64,000 nt of DNA from Brachycybe producta. Taxonomy: Eukaryota; Arthropoda; Diplopoda; Playtdesmida; Andrognathidae. Positions within the stretch are counted from its first letter, which is position 1; every line of letters starts with the position of its first letter. Of the stretch, positions 20,078 to 32,220 are shown piece after piece. Both the position numbers and the translations under genes were made by a program. Location of the stretch: NCBI GenBank assembly GCA_036925085.1, contig JAUPFP010000012.1:4835460-4899459 (forward strand), read 5' to 3'. The notes under the pieces are model-generated. The model had not been told where the DNA came from. It saw nothing but the letters and a program-made list of their open reading frames with translations, and made no database searches.

Positions 20078-20731
20078 TACCTAGTATACATCTGATAATT
20101 TAAATGCATTTAAATAATAATCGTGTTCTGCAGAGCCCTGTGAAGGACAAACAAACAATATATCGAATTCATTTTATTCAGTTAATAATTATATATATAA
20201 TATCCCAGGTCTGTGTTGGTATCTATCTATCTATCTATCTGTCTCTAAAGTAACGCTGTACAGTCATTGAAGCACGTCGGAATTTATATAAATTTGAATA
20301 AATGAACTTTTTTTCTCAAGGTCAACTATATGTTGCACACTCACCATCCAAGAACCCCACAATATTAAATTAGAGAGAGGAAAAGGTTGGAAAGTGTAGA
20401 GGGGGAGAGAAACGTGGAGGGAGGGAAAAAGGGGGAGGGGTGACTGAAATTGAAATGAAAGGAGTAAAAAAGGAAAAATCGACGCGCATGCGCACAATTG
20501 CCTGTGAATTTTGCTCCCGTCATTTATGACGGGTTACCCCACTAGTCTGAAAATATTGAGTTAATAATTAAATATAATAAAACAAAATATTGACAAAATA
20601 TTGGTTTAGTATTTCAATTTAAAATAATAATAAAGTCAATTTTTATTTGGTTCATGTCTTTAACTGGATTCCGTATAAATTCACCTAAACACATTTAATT
20701 TGAATTCATTTAACTCATGTGTGTACAAGGA
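20078..20731. mobile_element. MITE family M, copy 3, split by a Helitron-like insert
   Basis: Opposite orientation to copy 2. The left half ends in GTTAATAATT and the right half resumes at TCTGAAAATATTGAGTTAAT. The Helitron-like element 20203-20545 sits between them, inserted between A and T. Confidence 0.85.
20203..20545 (+). mobile_element. Non-autonomous Helitron-like element H1
   Basis: A 343-bp element starting TCCCAGGTCTGTG after a flanking A. It ends with the hairpin CCCGTCATTTATGACGGG, then TTACCCCA and CTAG, followed by T. These are Helitron hallmarks (5' TC, 3' hairpin plus CTAG, A/T target, no target duplication). It includes a GATA-type (ATCT)n stretch and a GCGCATGCGC motif before the hairpin. 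It encodes no Rep or helicase. Confidence 0.85.
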
Positions 20732-20832
20732 ATTAGGCTAAAAGCAAAATTCTAAGAAAGTTGAAACTATTTTGTTCTAAAGGACATTTTACACTGGAGA
20801 TAACATTGTTGAAAACACGTGTTATTAAGACA

Positions 20833-21214
20833 CTAGTGGGGTAACCCGTCATAAATGACGGGAGCAAAATTCACAGGCAATTGTGCGCATGCGCGTCGTT
20901 TTTTACTCCTTTCATTTCAATTCAATTTCAGTCACCCCCTCCCACGTTTTTCTCTCTCCCCCTCTACACTTTCCAACCTTTTCCCCTCTCCAATTTCAGT
21001 CACCCCCTCCACGTTTCTCTCTCTTTCTCCCCCTCTACACTTTCCAACCTTTCCCTTCCTCTCCATTTTAATATCATGGGGTTCTTGGATGTGGAGTGTG
21101 CAACATATAGTTGACCTTGAGAAAAAAAGAGGTTCATTTCTTCATTTATTTAAATTTATATAAATTTCGACACAGTGTTAGTCCACACACACACATACAT
21201 ACACAGATCTGGGA
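20833..21214 (-). mobile_element. Non-autonomous Helitron-like element H2
   Basis: Same family as H1 on the other strand: 5' TCCCAGATCTGTG at 21214, 3' hairpin ATGACGGG.../CCCGTCAT and CTAG at 20833. Flanks are A and T as expected. A pyrimidine-rich CTCTCTCCCC segment is duplicated inside. Confidence 0.85.
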
Positions 21215-21441
21215 TATTATATATAATATATAATATTAATAATAATAATAATAATGTTTTTAACAAATATTAAAAATCGCCCTATAAAATGTTATAACTA
21301 CTTTTATCAACATTTGTTGATAACATTTGCTATTAGCATTGTTAAAAGTCCCTAGAAATGTTAATAACATTTTTTCTATTAACTTTTGTCAATAACATTT
21401 GCTTTCAGCATTTATTTTTTTCAATTAACATTTTATATATA
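21215..21441. repeat. AT-rich spacer with (ATA)n/(AAT)n and TTAATAACA repeats
   Basis: Short AAT repeats at about 21235-21255, then a series of loosely repeated AACATTTG and GTTAATAACAT motifs. Confidence 0.5.
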
Positions 21442-22028
21442 CAGGGTGGGCCAAAAAAAGTGACAACATCGCATAAAAAGTAATATAATTACATCAAAAT
21501 TTGTTTAACTGTATCCATAACAGCTTAAATTGTTTACTCATTTACTTACTTACCTATTTAGCTCTATGATGTCTTTATTTCGACAATTTCCGGGCGCCAT
21601 CTTTGGTTTTAATATGCGAATTGTTTACATCAGCAGGTTAAATTTTTTTACCAAGAATGACAAAAATTACCGCGGAAGACCGTATTCTGATTAAACATTT
21701 GCGAATTAAAAAACAGTGGGGTGCTAGGAGAATGACCACTGAGTTTCCAAACAAAGTCTGGAGCATAGCTAGTGTTAGTCGGGTTATCAATAAAATTGAC
21801 AACGACGGTACAACAGAACGTAAACCCAGAAGTGGTAGACCAAAATCTGCCAGAACACAACAGACTATTGAGCGGGTGAGTGGGCTGATCTGCAGTCAAG
21901 ATGATGATCCTCACAGTCACAAAAGTCCACGGGAAATACAAACAAAATTACATGAAACAATATAACTAAGTTATATTTTTAAAGAACTCGTATGCTACAA
22001 AATGTTCTCATTTTTTTGGCCCACCCTG
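21442..22028 (+). mobile_element. mariner/Tc1-type element, internally deleted
   Basis: A 587-bp element with inverted ends CAGGGTGGGCCAAAAAAA / TTTTTTTGGCCCACCCTG, flanked by TA on both sides (21440-21441 and 22029-22030). Its only coding sequence is the N-terminal part of a transposase at 21657-21965; the catalytic half is missing, so it is non-autonomous. Confidence 0.9.
21657..21965 (+). pseudogene. mariner-type transposase, DNA-binding domain only
   Basis: 102 residues. Residues 5-50 fit the first helix-turn-helix of Tc1/mariner transposases (TAEDRILIKHLRIKKQWGAR ... SVSRVINKIDNDGT). The linker SGRPKSARTQQT at 59-70 corresponds to the GRPR-like linker, and the beginning of the second helix-turn-helix follows (PREIQTKLHET). 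The D,D,D/E catalytic domain, normally about 200 further residues, is absent, and the frame runs directly into a few AT-rich bases and the right inverted end. The open frame still covers nearly all of the domain, which may mean a fairly recent deletion or retention of a DNA-binding, possibly repressor-like, product. Translation as a host protein is not shown. Confidence 0.8.
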
Positions 22029-22032
22029 TATA

Positions 22033-22293
22033 TTAAGCCAAGTCTGTCTGTCTATAAGTAACGCTGTAAGAACAAGGACAAAAACCTTTAAGCAAACACA
22101 TGTGAGGGCGGTGGGGGAGAGGGGAGAAGGAAACGGCCTTCATAGAGTCACCTTCAGAATTTGAATAAAATAGTTAAACTAGAATGTCCCATCATACATC
22201 ACGGGACACAGGTTACCCACGTCATGTATGACGGTTTACCCCCGTCATTTATGACGTGTTACCCCCGTCATTTATGACGTGTTACCTCACTAG
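22033..22293 (+). mobile_element. Helitron-like element H3 with repeated 3' hairpins
   Basis: It starts with GCCAAGTCTGTCTGTC directly after the mariner element's TA and ends CCCGTCATTTATGACGTG, TTACCTCA, CTAG, then T. The terminal hairpin motif is present three times in a row (about 22215-22280). A second, minus-strand CTAG terminus with its own hairpin (CCCATCATACATCACGGG) lies inside at 22179. Confidence 0.7.
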
Positions 22294-22360
22294 TGTCTTT
22301 AATATTGTTGCTAACTTTGTCAATAGATGAAATTTTGCGACCGCTCTGGAAGCACAGTCC

Positions 22361-22910
22361 TGATCGGGTCAGGATAAAAAGATGAAGGAATGAACGGGAT
22401 GAACATTGGGGGAACTCTAAAACCCGACACAGAATGCCTATAGAATAAGATGAACACTATCATGGATGAACACACATTTTAAAAGGACGAACAGAGAGAA
22501 ATAAAAGGATGAACATACTTTAAAGGGATGAACATGGTCTTCAGGGGGATGAACATCGTTTTAGGGGGGGATGAACATGGTTTTAGAGGGGATGAGCATG
22601 GTTTTAGTTTAGGTTAGGTTAGGTTAGGTAACCGAACCTAACCTAACCGAATTGAACCTAACCTAACCGAACCGAACCAAACCTAACCTAACACCATAAA
22701 ACCATGTTCAGCCCCCTAAAACCATGTTCATCCCTTTAAAGTATGTTCATCCTTTTATTTCTCTCTGTTCATCCCTTTAAAATGTGTGTTCATTAATTAA
22801 AATATAGTGTTCATCTAATTATATATGCATTCTGTGTCGGATTTTAGAGGTTACCCCAATGTTCATCCCGTTCATTCGTTCATCTTTTTTATCCTGATTC
22901 GTCCTGATCA
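22361..22910. repeat. 550-bp foldback element
   Basis: The two halves are inverted copies: TGATCGGGTCAGGATAAAA at the left, and the right end reads the complement of TGATCAGGACGAATCAGGAT. Arms carry repeated GGATGAACAT motifs; the centre (about 22608-22695) is GGTTAGGTTAGG opposing CCTAACCTAACC. Non-coding, non-telomeric. Confidence 0.85.
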
Positions 22911-23946
22911 TATAAATGTGTTGATAACAAAATGTTTACTATCAAGTTATTTCTGTTGTCAACACTGTTAATAACAATGTACTAGTGGATCAGTTTCTTG
23001 CCAACATGCTACTCCCATTTTTTTTGTCAAAAACATTCTTATTAACAGTGGTACGAACAATGGTTTTGCTATTTCTTTGGTCTAAATAAACCTTAAGAGA
23101 ATTTTCGTACAAATACTGCCATTGTCGATGACATAAGTTGGTTTCTGGCTTATTTCCATTGCTTTTCCATTTATTTACTTTTTATTTTTCTCTTGGAGAG
23201 CTCGATTCCTGAATTTGACAGTAATGAATCCCATATTACATATTCGTATGTGTCAACAAACTTGAAGATGGAAAAAAAAACTCCACATATTTTGATTTTA
23301 AAGAAGAAAAGTTCAAAGAAGCAGAAAATAAAAGAAGAATCCTAAATTTTGCAAGTGGAAGAAGTGGGTTTACATTTTCATTAATCGGAATCGGATTGGA
23401 TCAGTTGAGAAGTTGGGGGGTATTAAGTGGAAATTGTTCACATAATATGAGCCTCAGCTTTTCATTTCGTATTAAAACTATGCCAAAAAAAAACTTTTTT
23501 TTGGTTTGAATGAGATTTAAATTGGCAGCCTCTGAGGAGAAAAGAAAGGTTCATATAGGCATAATATTCTATTTTGCACTTTGATAGCGGTCATCAAAGT
23601 GTGGCACGCGTGAGAAACTTTGGATCATGTTGACACAAATCAGGTGTTGATGTTGTCCATCAAAAACAGCAAAATAAAATTGGATTAATGATGGTCATTT
23701 CTAGGCAGTAGGCTACTTTACATAAAATTTCATTGTGCCAATGATAAGGCTAGGTTTATACTCCAAATGTTGCAAAGCTTTGCAAGCTTTTGAAGCTCCT
23801 AAAAAGGAGCTACCCAGTGCTTAGCTTGTTCATACAAACATGTGGTCTTGCAAGCTTCAAAATATTTTCTAATCTTTTATTTCCTATATAAAACAGATAT
23901 ACAAAACAATAGAACCTTTCTCCTCTTGGAGAAAAGCCTTCGAGGT
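22911..23946. other. Intergenic, no gene seen
   Basis: AT-rich. Near 23770 a run of AAGCTT-like words (GCAAAGCTTTGCAAGCTTTT) is locally palindromic. No gene recognised. Confidence 0.4.
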
Positions 23947-24656
23947 CAGTGGCATAGGCAAGGGGGAGGGGGCCCATGGGTCTGAACCCCCACTCCCAAA
24001 ATTCTTCCTACATGCCAAACAGAGCTGTGTTTACATTTGATAATTTTTTCTCTATCTTTTTTTTTCTTTCTCTTAACCTGTACCTTCAGAGCTCATTTTC
24101 TGTCCCACCGTCATGATAGATGCTCAACTAAGCAACTTTTAAGTTAGTCGCCTGCTATGGCGCATAGGGCTGTGCAGGCCCAAACCGCCATGTCAAACAT
24201 TCCATCCGAGGCTCCGACCATAGAAACGTGCCACTACAACTCTGCCACTTATTGAAGACAACGCTCACACTTCACAATACAAATGAACACGTGCTGTCGT
24301 TTACAACAAGGTATACTGGCAAACGAATACACCTGAGTGGTGTTCAAATGTCACTTGAGCGCGCTTTTCTGGTCACAGGCGCATCGCTGTGTGCTGTTTC
24401 TTTTGCTGCAGCGAAAAAAAAAATGCTTCTCGGTTCTCCTCGAGACTTCTAGCGTGGAAGTTCTGCAAGCCTGTTTTGCATGTCGCAGCATGCCGCCTTG
24501 TAGCAGATGTTGCACCATTCGATTTCATATGACGCATACAATGGAAAGTTCTTCTAGGTGGCGTGGTGCAGCACTGCACGTGAGTGGGCAACTAGCTTTA
24601 TTCTGAAGAAAAAATTTCGGACCCCCCCCATAACAAAAATCCTGGCTATGCCACTG
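23947..24656. mobile_element. hAT-type non-autonomous element
   Basis: A 710-bp element with ends CAGTGGCATAGGC and GCTATGCCACTG. The 8-bp flanks (TTCGAGGT and CTTTAGGT) agree at five positions, compatible with an old insertion. The interior is GC-richer than its surroundings but shows no transposase. Confidence 0.65.
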
Positions 24657-25518
24657 CTTTAGGTTTTACATTAACGTGAAGGAAAGCTAAATTAAGTTTC
24701 TATTTTCTACTTTTTTCCACACATGTGGGATCCAGGCGTTATTTTGGAATATAATTTATGATTTGACATACGTGCTTGGCACTTTTTTTTTTGTAAAAAT
24801 GTTTGAATATCTCTCTCTCTCTCTCTCTCTCTGTACTGAGTGAGGCAATCGAAACATAAGCCTATGATATTTGTTGAGTTGCCGTCGGGTAGGCGCTTTT
24901 GGTCGTCAACATCTGTCAGTTCCGTTTTGTGTAGCCCTTTAGATCTTATTCCAATCATGCACAGCAATGAAAATGAAAGATGTAAGAAAGTGAAAGAAAG
25001 GAAGAAAGGGAAGGGACAAAAAAAAACTGAGAGCTAGAAATTAGACGCTTGCAAGTGATCTTGCTTTTACCATCAATGTCTAAGACTCTAGTTGAATATA
25101 TTTTTTTATTCTAACTGGCATTGGTTTTTTTGTTGTTTTTCGTTTCAACTTCCTAATGTGTTGCCAAGACACTTCCACATTTTTTTTTTCTTTCTATTTC
25201 TCTTTCAAAGCTGTCAGTGTCATTAATGATAGCCATCAATAACAAAAATATGATTGTCTATGTGCTGGTAAATTTCAGTAGTACACTGAAACTGTACACT
25301 TGTACACTTAAACCAACCACGAGGAAAAAGAAATAGGTTCAAAACTGATTTTCTGGAACACAAAAGTGGCAATCTTAATGTACTTATTCGTAATTAATTA
25401 AGACCAATTCAATAAGACCAATAAAATAATTTTTTGTGGTTATAACTTATAAGAATAACAATATGCAAACTTTTTTTTAAAATAATACCTTGAAGGATTT
25501 TCTGTTTTTATTGTCAAA
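24657..25518. other. Intergenic with (TC)n
   Basis: A (CT)n run at about 24811-24832 and T-runs. No gene seen. Confidence 0.4.
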
Positions 25519-25620
25519 CTAGAAGCGTGCCCATCATAAGACGAGAATTTTGGGGAAATTAGGGATGTTGCCCGTCTTAGTGCGTCAACCTTAACCGTTG
25601 ACCTCGATTATCCGAGTCCC
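25519..25620 (-). mobile_element. Possible Helitron-like 3' terminus
   Basis: On the minus strand CTCGTCTTATGATGGG can pair through G-U, followed by CACGCTT and CTAG, then T. It resembles the end at 6707 and 61425 but the hairpin is weak. Confidence 0.3.
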
Positions 25621-26639
25621 AACTATATAAAAGTCGCCTACTTTTTGATTGGACTAAACAAAATTAAGATTGTTTCACGATCTCATACGTAAAAGAAAAT
25701 ATATTTTCTGGTTGGTTCCATGGCATCACTAAGGTCAACAGTTTTATGCAAATAAAAAATTCTAAATATAAAATTAATGGAAAATTAATTTTCAAAAATG
25801 CGTGCCTTTGATGCAAATAAAATAAAAAAGAATTTATTTAATCTCATTTACTTCATCATTTTCACAATTGAAAACTTGGCGTTTGAAAGCCGGCTGTAGA
25901 TGCACTCTTGATCGAGATACGCTTCAGTAAGTTAAAGTTCCTTTTCTACATCACAGCTACTGGGTGGAACACACAGGGCATATAGTGCCAATTAAACTCG
26001 GTACAGGCAGATCTTTGGTGTGTTTATTCCAGAACTGTACAAAAACTTCATCGCAGTCTCATTTTTCAAAGTTTTTCACTGGATGAGAAAATAATATAGA
26101 ATTGCACAATACCACGGAGGGGGGCAGTTTTGCAATTATTTTTTAAGATTTCTTTCAAAAGTCACTGTCAAAATAACCTAGCCATTGATACCTTGCATAG
26201 ACCAAATAGCACAATTATGAATTACCCAAAATATAGGTTGCTTCCCCATGTATATAACATCCTCTGGAGGGAATGTGTCAATGCTTTTCCTACTCTACAA
26301 ATAAAAATTGATATTTGGTGGGGGTTGGGGGAACCTTGTGAAAAAAGTAAAACGAGCTGTCAATGTATTTTTTCTTGTTGTTAAAAATTTTGATTTTCAG
26401 CCCAACATTGAACTAAACAGCCTCGTGAATGTTTGATTTACTTGGTCTAAATCAAATATTCAGTACTTTTATCTCTACATGTATATAAATGCAGTAGAAA
26501 AACTAGCTTTCCGGAAAGGGCGTCTAGATTCGTTCAGATTTCTAGAGGAAATAGCTGTAGCTTTGATTTCTCATGTTTTTTGAGCTAGAATCTTTTTTAA
26601 GATTCACTACAGCTACCAAACTAGTATTCTTGTTCGTAT
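25621..26639. other. Intergenic, no gene seen
   Basis: AT-rich; nothing recognised. Confidence 0.4.
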
Positions 26640-27227
26640 ACTGTGTTCAGACTGCAATAAGAATTGAATACCGCAGTACTAAATATGGCATTGAAGCCAC
26701 TACACTACTGTGTCCAGTCACAGGCAAGTGTGCTCAGCACAATACAGTCGTTTGCCCCGCTCTTTTATGAGGAATGGCAACTTATAATTGGTTTGTTAGT
26801 TGGTCTGATGTCACATTCCCCACCCTTTTTCAGTTTCTAATTGGTTGGTATTTGGTCTGACGCTAATAAAAGAGTGGAGCAAACGATTGTATTGTGCTGA
26901 GCACACTTGTCTGTGTCCAGACAGCATCTTTCAATCTCGTTTTCATGCTACATTGTTAGCTAGAGCAATATTCGTGAAAATAAACCACACACATTCTTTA
27001 TTCCTGTTCATTACCATGTTAAATTTTAATTTTAGTTGGGTTTTTAACAAAAGTTCTTTGTTTGCAAACCTTGATGGGTATGTGTACTTAGTTTAATCTG
27101 GTATTTAATCCACCTCAGGAGGTGGACCTGCTATTCTAGAATTGAATACTAGACTGGTGTGTGATTAGACATTCTGTGGTATTAAGTAAGGTATTCAATA
27201 CCACATTAAGTGCCAGTCTGAACACAG
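26640..27227. mobile_element. TIR element carrying a palindromic MITE
   Basis: Ends ACTGTGTTCAGACTGCA... and, in complement, ACTGTGTTCAGACTGGCAC..., both followed by GAATACC-type words. The palindromic element 26718-26913 is inserted in it. Confidence 0.65.
26718..26913. mobile_element. Palindromic MITE family P, copy 1
   Basis: A ~196-bp element: CAGGCAAGTGTGCTCAGCAC on the left and GTGCTGAGCACACTTG on the right. CTGTGTCCAG occurs on both sides as a likely 9-10 bp target duplication (to 26717 and from 26911). It has internal CCAATTATAA/TTGGTTTGTTA-type and GTCTGATGTCAC segments shared by the family. Confidence 0.8.
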
Positions 27228-28041
27228 TTTTAGATTGCCACCTGGGGAGGTAGATATTCGATCATTGGCAAATAAAGTGAGTCTGCACCACCGTTTCTAA
27301 CACAAGGATCAACAGACCCTTACTGCCAACCATTGGGGACAAATTTCTAGCTCAAAACATGTTTCTGTGTCCTGGCAAACTATTGTGACTGAAGGTACAT
27401 ATATAAATAAAAAATAACCCACAACAAACTCCTTCCTTATGATTCCTTTAATCAATTATTACAGGCATTATTACAATTAGATCTATGCCTTCAATTATGG
27501 AAATACTCATAGGTTCAAACCTTCATTTAAAACAAGACAAATAAGCCTAAGCCTTTATTTAATGTTGCATTTCTGTGATACAACTCTCAATAATCTCCAA
27601 CATTTATCCTTTTATAGGCTGTATTTCATATCTAAACACTAACTGCCATTCTGCAAAAACCAATTAGCTGGCTAATTTTGAATGTGACTGTTACAACAAT
27701 CATCTGAAATTATATGAATATTTGAATTCAAATAATTCCATCAACTGCCATAACGGTCCTCAAAAATAAATAACTAAAAGAAACGAAGAAAGGAGTTGGT
27801 GACCTCAGGTTACCAAGACTGATGTTTATAAAGCTGTCATCACCTAATGGTTTCCTAAAAACAATAAATTACCAGTATTGCATCATAGTTAAAAGAGAAA
27901 ATTTAAAAATGTTAAGATGATGTTTCATCTATGTCATCTGAGCTGTATTTTCTGCTACATGTATGTACTTTTTTTTGGTACAAGGATTGAGTGGGGAACC
28001 CTACTGCAATGTTGCACATAATAGTGGTTATCTATTTCTGT

Positions 28042-28110
<69 letters not shown>

Positions 28111-28776
28111 TAAAAGATAGGAGAAATATAGGAGAATAAAAGATGCTATCACTGTACATGTACATGTATAGTATATATAGTGACTACACAAGGAGAAGAA
28201 CCCCAGAAACTTTGTATTCTTTACATTACGTCTACAGTATTCAACTCGGTTTTCTCTCATTTCAATCTCTATTTTTTATCATTTGACCATATCATGGGAT
28301 CTTTCTCTCATCCATCCCATTTGCTTTCCGGAGTTGAAATTTTTTTTTTCATTTCATTTTGTTTCAACCGATGACTTTGACTCATGTTGGAATATTGCCA
28401 AACTTGCCATGATAAGAAGAGGAACTTGAGAGAATGTTTGGTTCCAGGCGAACAAGAATTGACCAGAAAGAAAATTAATTATTTGAATTTTTTTTTACTG
28501 TTATTGAATTATTTATTTAAAAAAAAATAATTCATGTTTCTAAAAAAAAATATTTGAAGATTTTTTTTTAAAAAAAAAATTGGTCATCATGGGTTTTGGA
28601 GGGCAAAAATGTGGTTTTTAACAGTGCCCAAACATTTGGGCGCTCATAGTTTTTTTCCCCTGTATTGGGAGGATGCACATTTTTTTTCTACTGGCCAGGT
28701 CAATCTTGGAGTTAACTGAGGTCGAGGAGGATAATTTGGTCTCGTATTCGAAGGGCCAAAACCTTCAGCACTTTTA
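27228..28776. other. Intergenic with (AT)n and (AG)n
   Basis: An (AT)n run at about 28046-28088 is followed at once by (AG)n to about 28109. Long A and T runs occur near 28490-28580. No gene seen. Confidence 0.5.
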
Positions 28777-29083
28777 TACCTTGTAAACACCTGATAATTT
28801 AAATACATTTAAATAATAAACGTGTTCTACAGAGTCCTGTGAAGGGCAAACAAACAATATGTTGAATTCAATTTATTCAGTTAATAATCTGAAAATATTG
28901 AGTTAATACTGAAATATAATATCTAAACTATTGACAAAATATTGATTTATTATTTAAATTTAAAATATTAATAAAAAAGTCAATTTTTATTTGGTTCTTG
29001 TCCTTAACTGGATTCCGTATAATTCACCCTAAACACATTTAATTTCAATTCATTTAACTCATGTGTGTGTGTGTGTACAAGGT
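28777..29083. mobile_element. MITE family M, copy 4 (full length)
   Basis: A 307-bp element with TACCTTGTAAACACCTGA at the left and TGTGTGTACAAGGTA at the right. The GT run near the right end is expanded relative to other copies. All family segments are present. Confidence 0.85.
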
Positions 29084-29688
29084 ATTAGGTAATCTCTTGA
29101 TAGCCGGCTAGCCTCTGCCTCCAACCTCTTCTCTCTTGGGCCCATAGAAGATAGTATCGATAGAGATGGATACTGCATTGCTGATAATGTGGCTCGTCGG
29201 TCTCCTTCTCTCCCCACCTTTGATTTGACAAGTACGGCAACACCCCCTGCCTGCCTGTAGGCATTCATATTGGCAATCTAGGCCTACTTCATAATTATGT
29301 TTCACTGCAATTCTGTTAGAATGCAATCTTAATATATTTAATCATCACATTGACACATAGTTAGTTCTCTTTGCGTTCCGATCTACGGGATGTGTGAACT
29401 AGGATTAGATTAAACGAGAACTTGGGTTGGCTAACTTTAGAATTTTTTTTAACGCTTTAGATTAAAAATTCTGTTATCTAAAAAGAGAACGAAAAGAAGA
29501 CAAAAAAAAAATATATCGAAAAAAAGATCAATAAATCAAGTAGTGTATAATCATTTTATGACACAAAATTTGACAAAAAAATAAATAACAAAAAAAATGT
29601 ACAAAAGTTTACTTAATTTTGTTTAATTAGTTGTTAACTTTCAAATTCCGAAATTATTTCAATTTTATGTTTTTTTTTTAACTTTTTT
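29084..29688. other. Intergenic, no gene seen
   Basis: AT-rich with A-runs; nothing recognised. Confidence 0.4.
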
Positions 29689-30108
29689 TAGAGGTGGGAC
29701 GAATCCTAAATTTTATCGAATCCGAATCCGAATCGGTTCTCGAATCTCTCGAATCTCGAATTTCTCATATAAGAATCCTACTGTATATTATTCATTAAGA
29801 AGATACAAAATAAATGAAATAATATTAAATATTAAATTATTAATAATAAATAACACACTCAAGGTGGCAACAAGGTGATATTGGTGATCCCCGGGTACCA
29901 TCGAAATTGCAACAATCGCCGGGGTTTTTTTTGTTAGTCAACGCTTCTATTGGACGTCAATGGAGTTAAAACTAATTTTACCAAAGTTTTGAACAGCTTT
30001 TTTTAGGTTAGGATTCAAAAGACGAAAACAGCGCGAAGATTCCAGTTTTTGAATCTCGAATATTTGTCAAGATTCGCGGTATTCGAGGATTCGAATGGCT
30101 CATTCCTA
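29689..30108 (+). mobile_element. MITE family D, copy 1
   Basis: Ends TAGAGGTGGGACGAATCC and the complement of TAGGAATGAGCCATTCGAAT. Repeated GAATC/GATTC words mark both ends; the middle holds GGTACCATCGAAATTGCAAC and ATTGGACGTCAATGGAGTTA. Confidence 0.8.
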
Positions 30109-30280
30109 CTTTTTTTAATACATTTTGGGGAAGAAAAAAAAACTTTAAAAGTATGTTGAAACATTGATAAGACCTGATCCACGAACACAAACAAAGCAGA
30201 AACTCAAGTGTTTCAAGACAAAATTGGCGACAATTCTAGGGTGTAAATTCTTTTGGTGTAAATGCTCAGGTGTAAAAATT

Positions 30281-30749
30281 AAGGATGGGCCATTCGAATC
30301 CTCTAATCTCGTGAATCTTGAAAAATTTTCGAGATTCGAAAACTGGAATTTTCGCGCTTTTTTCGTCTTTCGAATCTTTCGAATCCTAACCTCAAAAAAC
30401 CTGTTCAAAACGTTGGTAAAAATTAGTTTTAACTCCATTGACGTCCAATAGAAGCATTGACTAACGAAAAAAAAAAACCGGCGGTTGTTGCAATTCCAGT
30501 GGTACCCGAATCACCAATATCATCACCTTGTGGCGACCCTGAGTGCCACACTTGTTTTTTTATTATTAATAGTTTAATATTTAATATTATTTCATTTATT
30601 TGTATCACATCTTAATGAATAATATAGGATTCTTAGATGAAGGATTCGAGAGATTCGTGAGATTCAAGGGATTCGAGAGATTCGTGAGATTCAAGGGATT
30701 CGAGAAACGATTCGGATTCGAGAAAATTTAGGATTCGTCCCATCTCTAG
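30281..30749 (-). mobile_element. MITE family D, copy 2 (inverted)
   Basis: Same family as 29689-30108 in opposite orientation, only ~170 bp away; the pair makes a ~1-kb inverted repeat. The right end reads GGATTCGTCCCATCTCTA. Reiterated GAGATTCGTGAGATTCAAGG occurs near the right end. Confidence 0.8.
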
Positions 30750-32220
30750 TAAAAATGCTTTACAAAGTGGGATTCAGTGGAGATTTTTTTTTTCAACGTG
30801 TGTGATCTATCTTTTTATTTTTCAAACTCAAAATCAATATTATGATTCTAAGGTTTGTTTTAACTTAAAAGTGAAAAGTTAAAAATTTTCAAATTTTTTT
30901 TGTGTGTTTTGAAAGAAAAAACAAAACTTTTTTTGTCATTTCGAATTTTAATTTGAAACAAGAAAAATGTGGATCGCAATATTCCAAAAAATAAAAATAA
31001 AATGAATGAATGAATGAATACTTTAGTGAGATTTTCAACAAAGCACTTGGTTTTGACGTATCGGTTTTTATTTAAAAGGCTTTACAGGTTCGATGGTTTT
31101 GATTCACGGTTATATTGCTATGAACATGAGTTTTTAAAAATATATATTATATTATATATATCGAGTGATATTTGCCAGACATTACCAATCTATCATCAGC
31201 AAACACGCACACATACACACAATATTCCTGGCAGAAATGATCCATAGCCCCTATTTTATACAAGAAGATTATTCCCCCCCCCCCTTTCTCTTTCTCTCTC
31301 TCTCTCTCTCTCCACCATCTACTCTTTTTCCATTGATTTGTTGAAAGAAGCTGTATATATCTAAGTGTCTGTGTGTTTTAGGTTAAAGGGAAAAGAGAAA
31401 GAGATTGAGGGGATGAGAAAAGGGAGGGAGGGGGAAGAGGGGCGGATGGTGATGGTTATGACATACAACCTCCGAACAAACGCACTCTTATTTCCCCCTT
31501 CCCCCCCACTATTTTCTTTATTCTCCAATACCTTCTATTTGAATTTGACCTCATATGAACCTTTGTCTACAATCAACACACCCCAGCTTCTCTCTTTTTC
31601 TCTCTCTCTCTCTCTCGCTCCCTCCCTCCCTCTCTCACTCACATGTTTCTAACACAAAAAAGCAATGTAATGATTTTTAACATAGAATTTCAGTTATTGT
31701 TGAAGGCAGCGTTTTAACTATTCGATTTAGTTTCTATTTATCATCATCATCATCATCATCATCATTATTATTATTAATATTGGAAGCTGTAGAATTTTTT
31801 TTCCTTCATTTTTTTTTCTTGTTGAAACCTTTGTTCATATTTTTTTTTATCTTGAGATCTTTTTTTTTTTGCATGATAAAGAGACTCAACATCCAAAATC
31901 ATGTTCAGAAATGTTTTTTTGTTTATCAATAATCACTGTTTAGTGAAGTTGTTTTTTTATATTCAAAATTATAGATTTATATTTTCTATAAAAAAAATGT
32001 TCGATTTGTATGTGACATTTATGTAGGAACAGTGGTATTCAATTTGCAATACTTGTTTGACAAGTGTACATAGTATCGTCTGGAGCCACCTTATATGTGG
32101 AGTTGTTAGTAGTGATTGCGGTTCTTCAGGGGGGAAAAAAAAAGGTGGCTTCTTCCAAATTGTCTCTTAAAACAATGATGGTTTTTTAATCAAGAACAGA
32201 AATGTATTTTTATGGGTATA
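30750..32220. other. Intergenic, simple repeats
   Basis: (CT)n at about 31288-31312 and 31590-31640, (CATCAT)n/(ATT)n at 31740-31778, and T-runs. No gene seen. Confidence 0.55.

Noticed and set aside
20881-21114. Pro/Ser/Phe-rich short frames
   Set aside because: They come from the pyrimidine-rich interior of Helitron-like element H2; the same peptides recur in H4.
22608-22695. Telomeric repeat
   Set aside because: GGTTAGG words are few, imperfect and arranged as an inverted pair at the centre of a foldback element.
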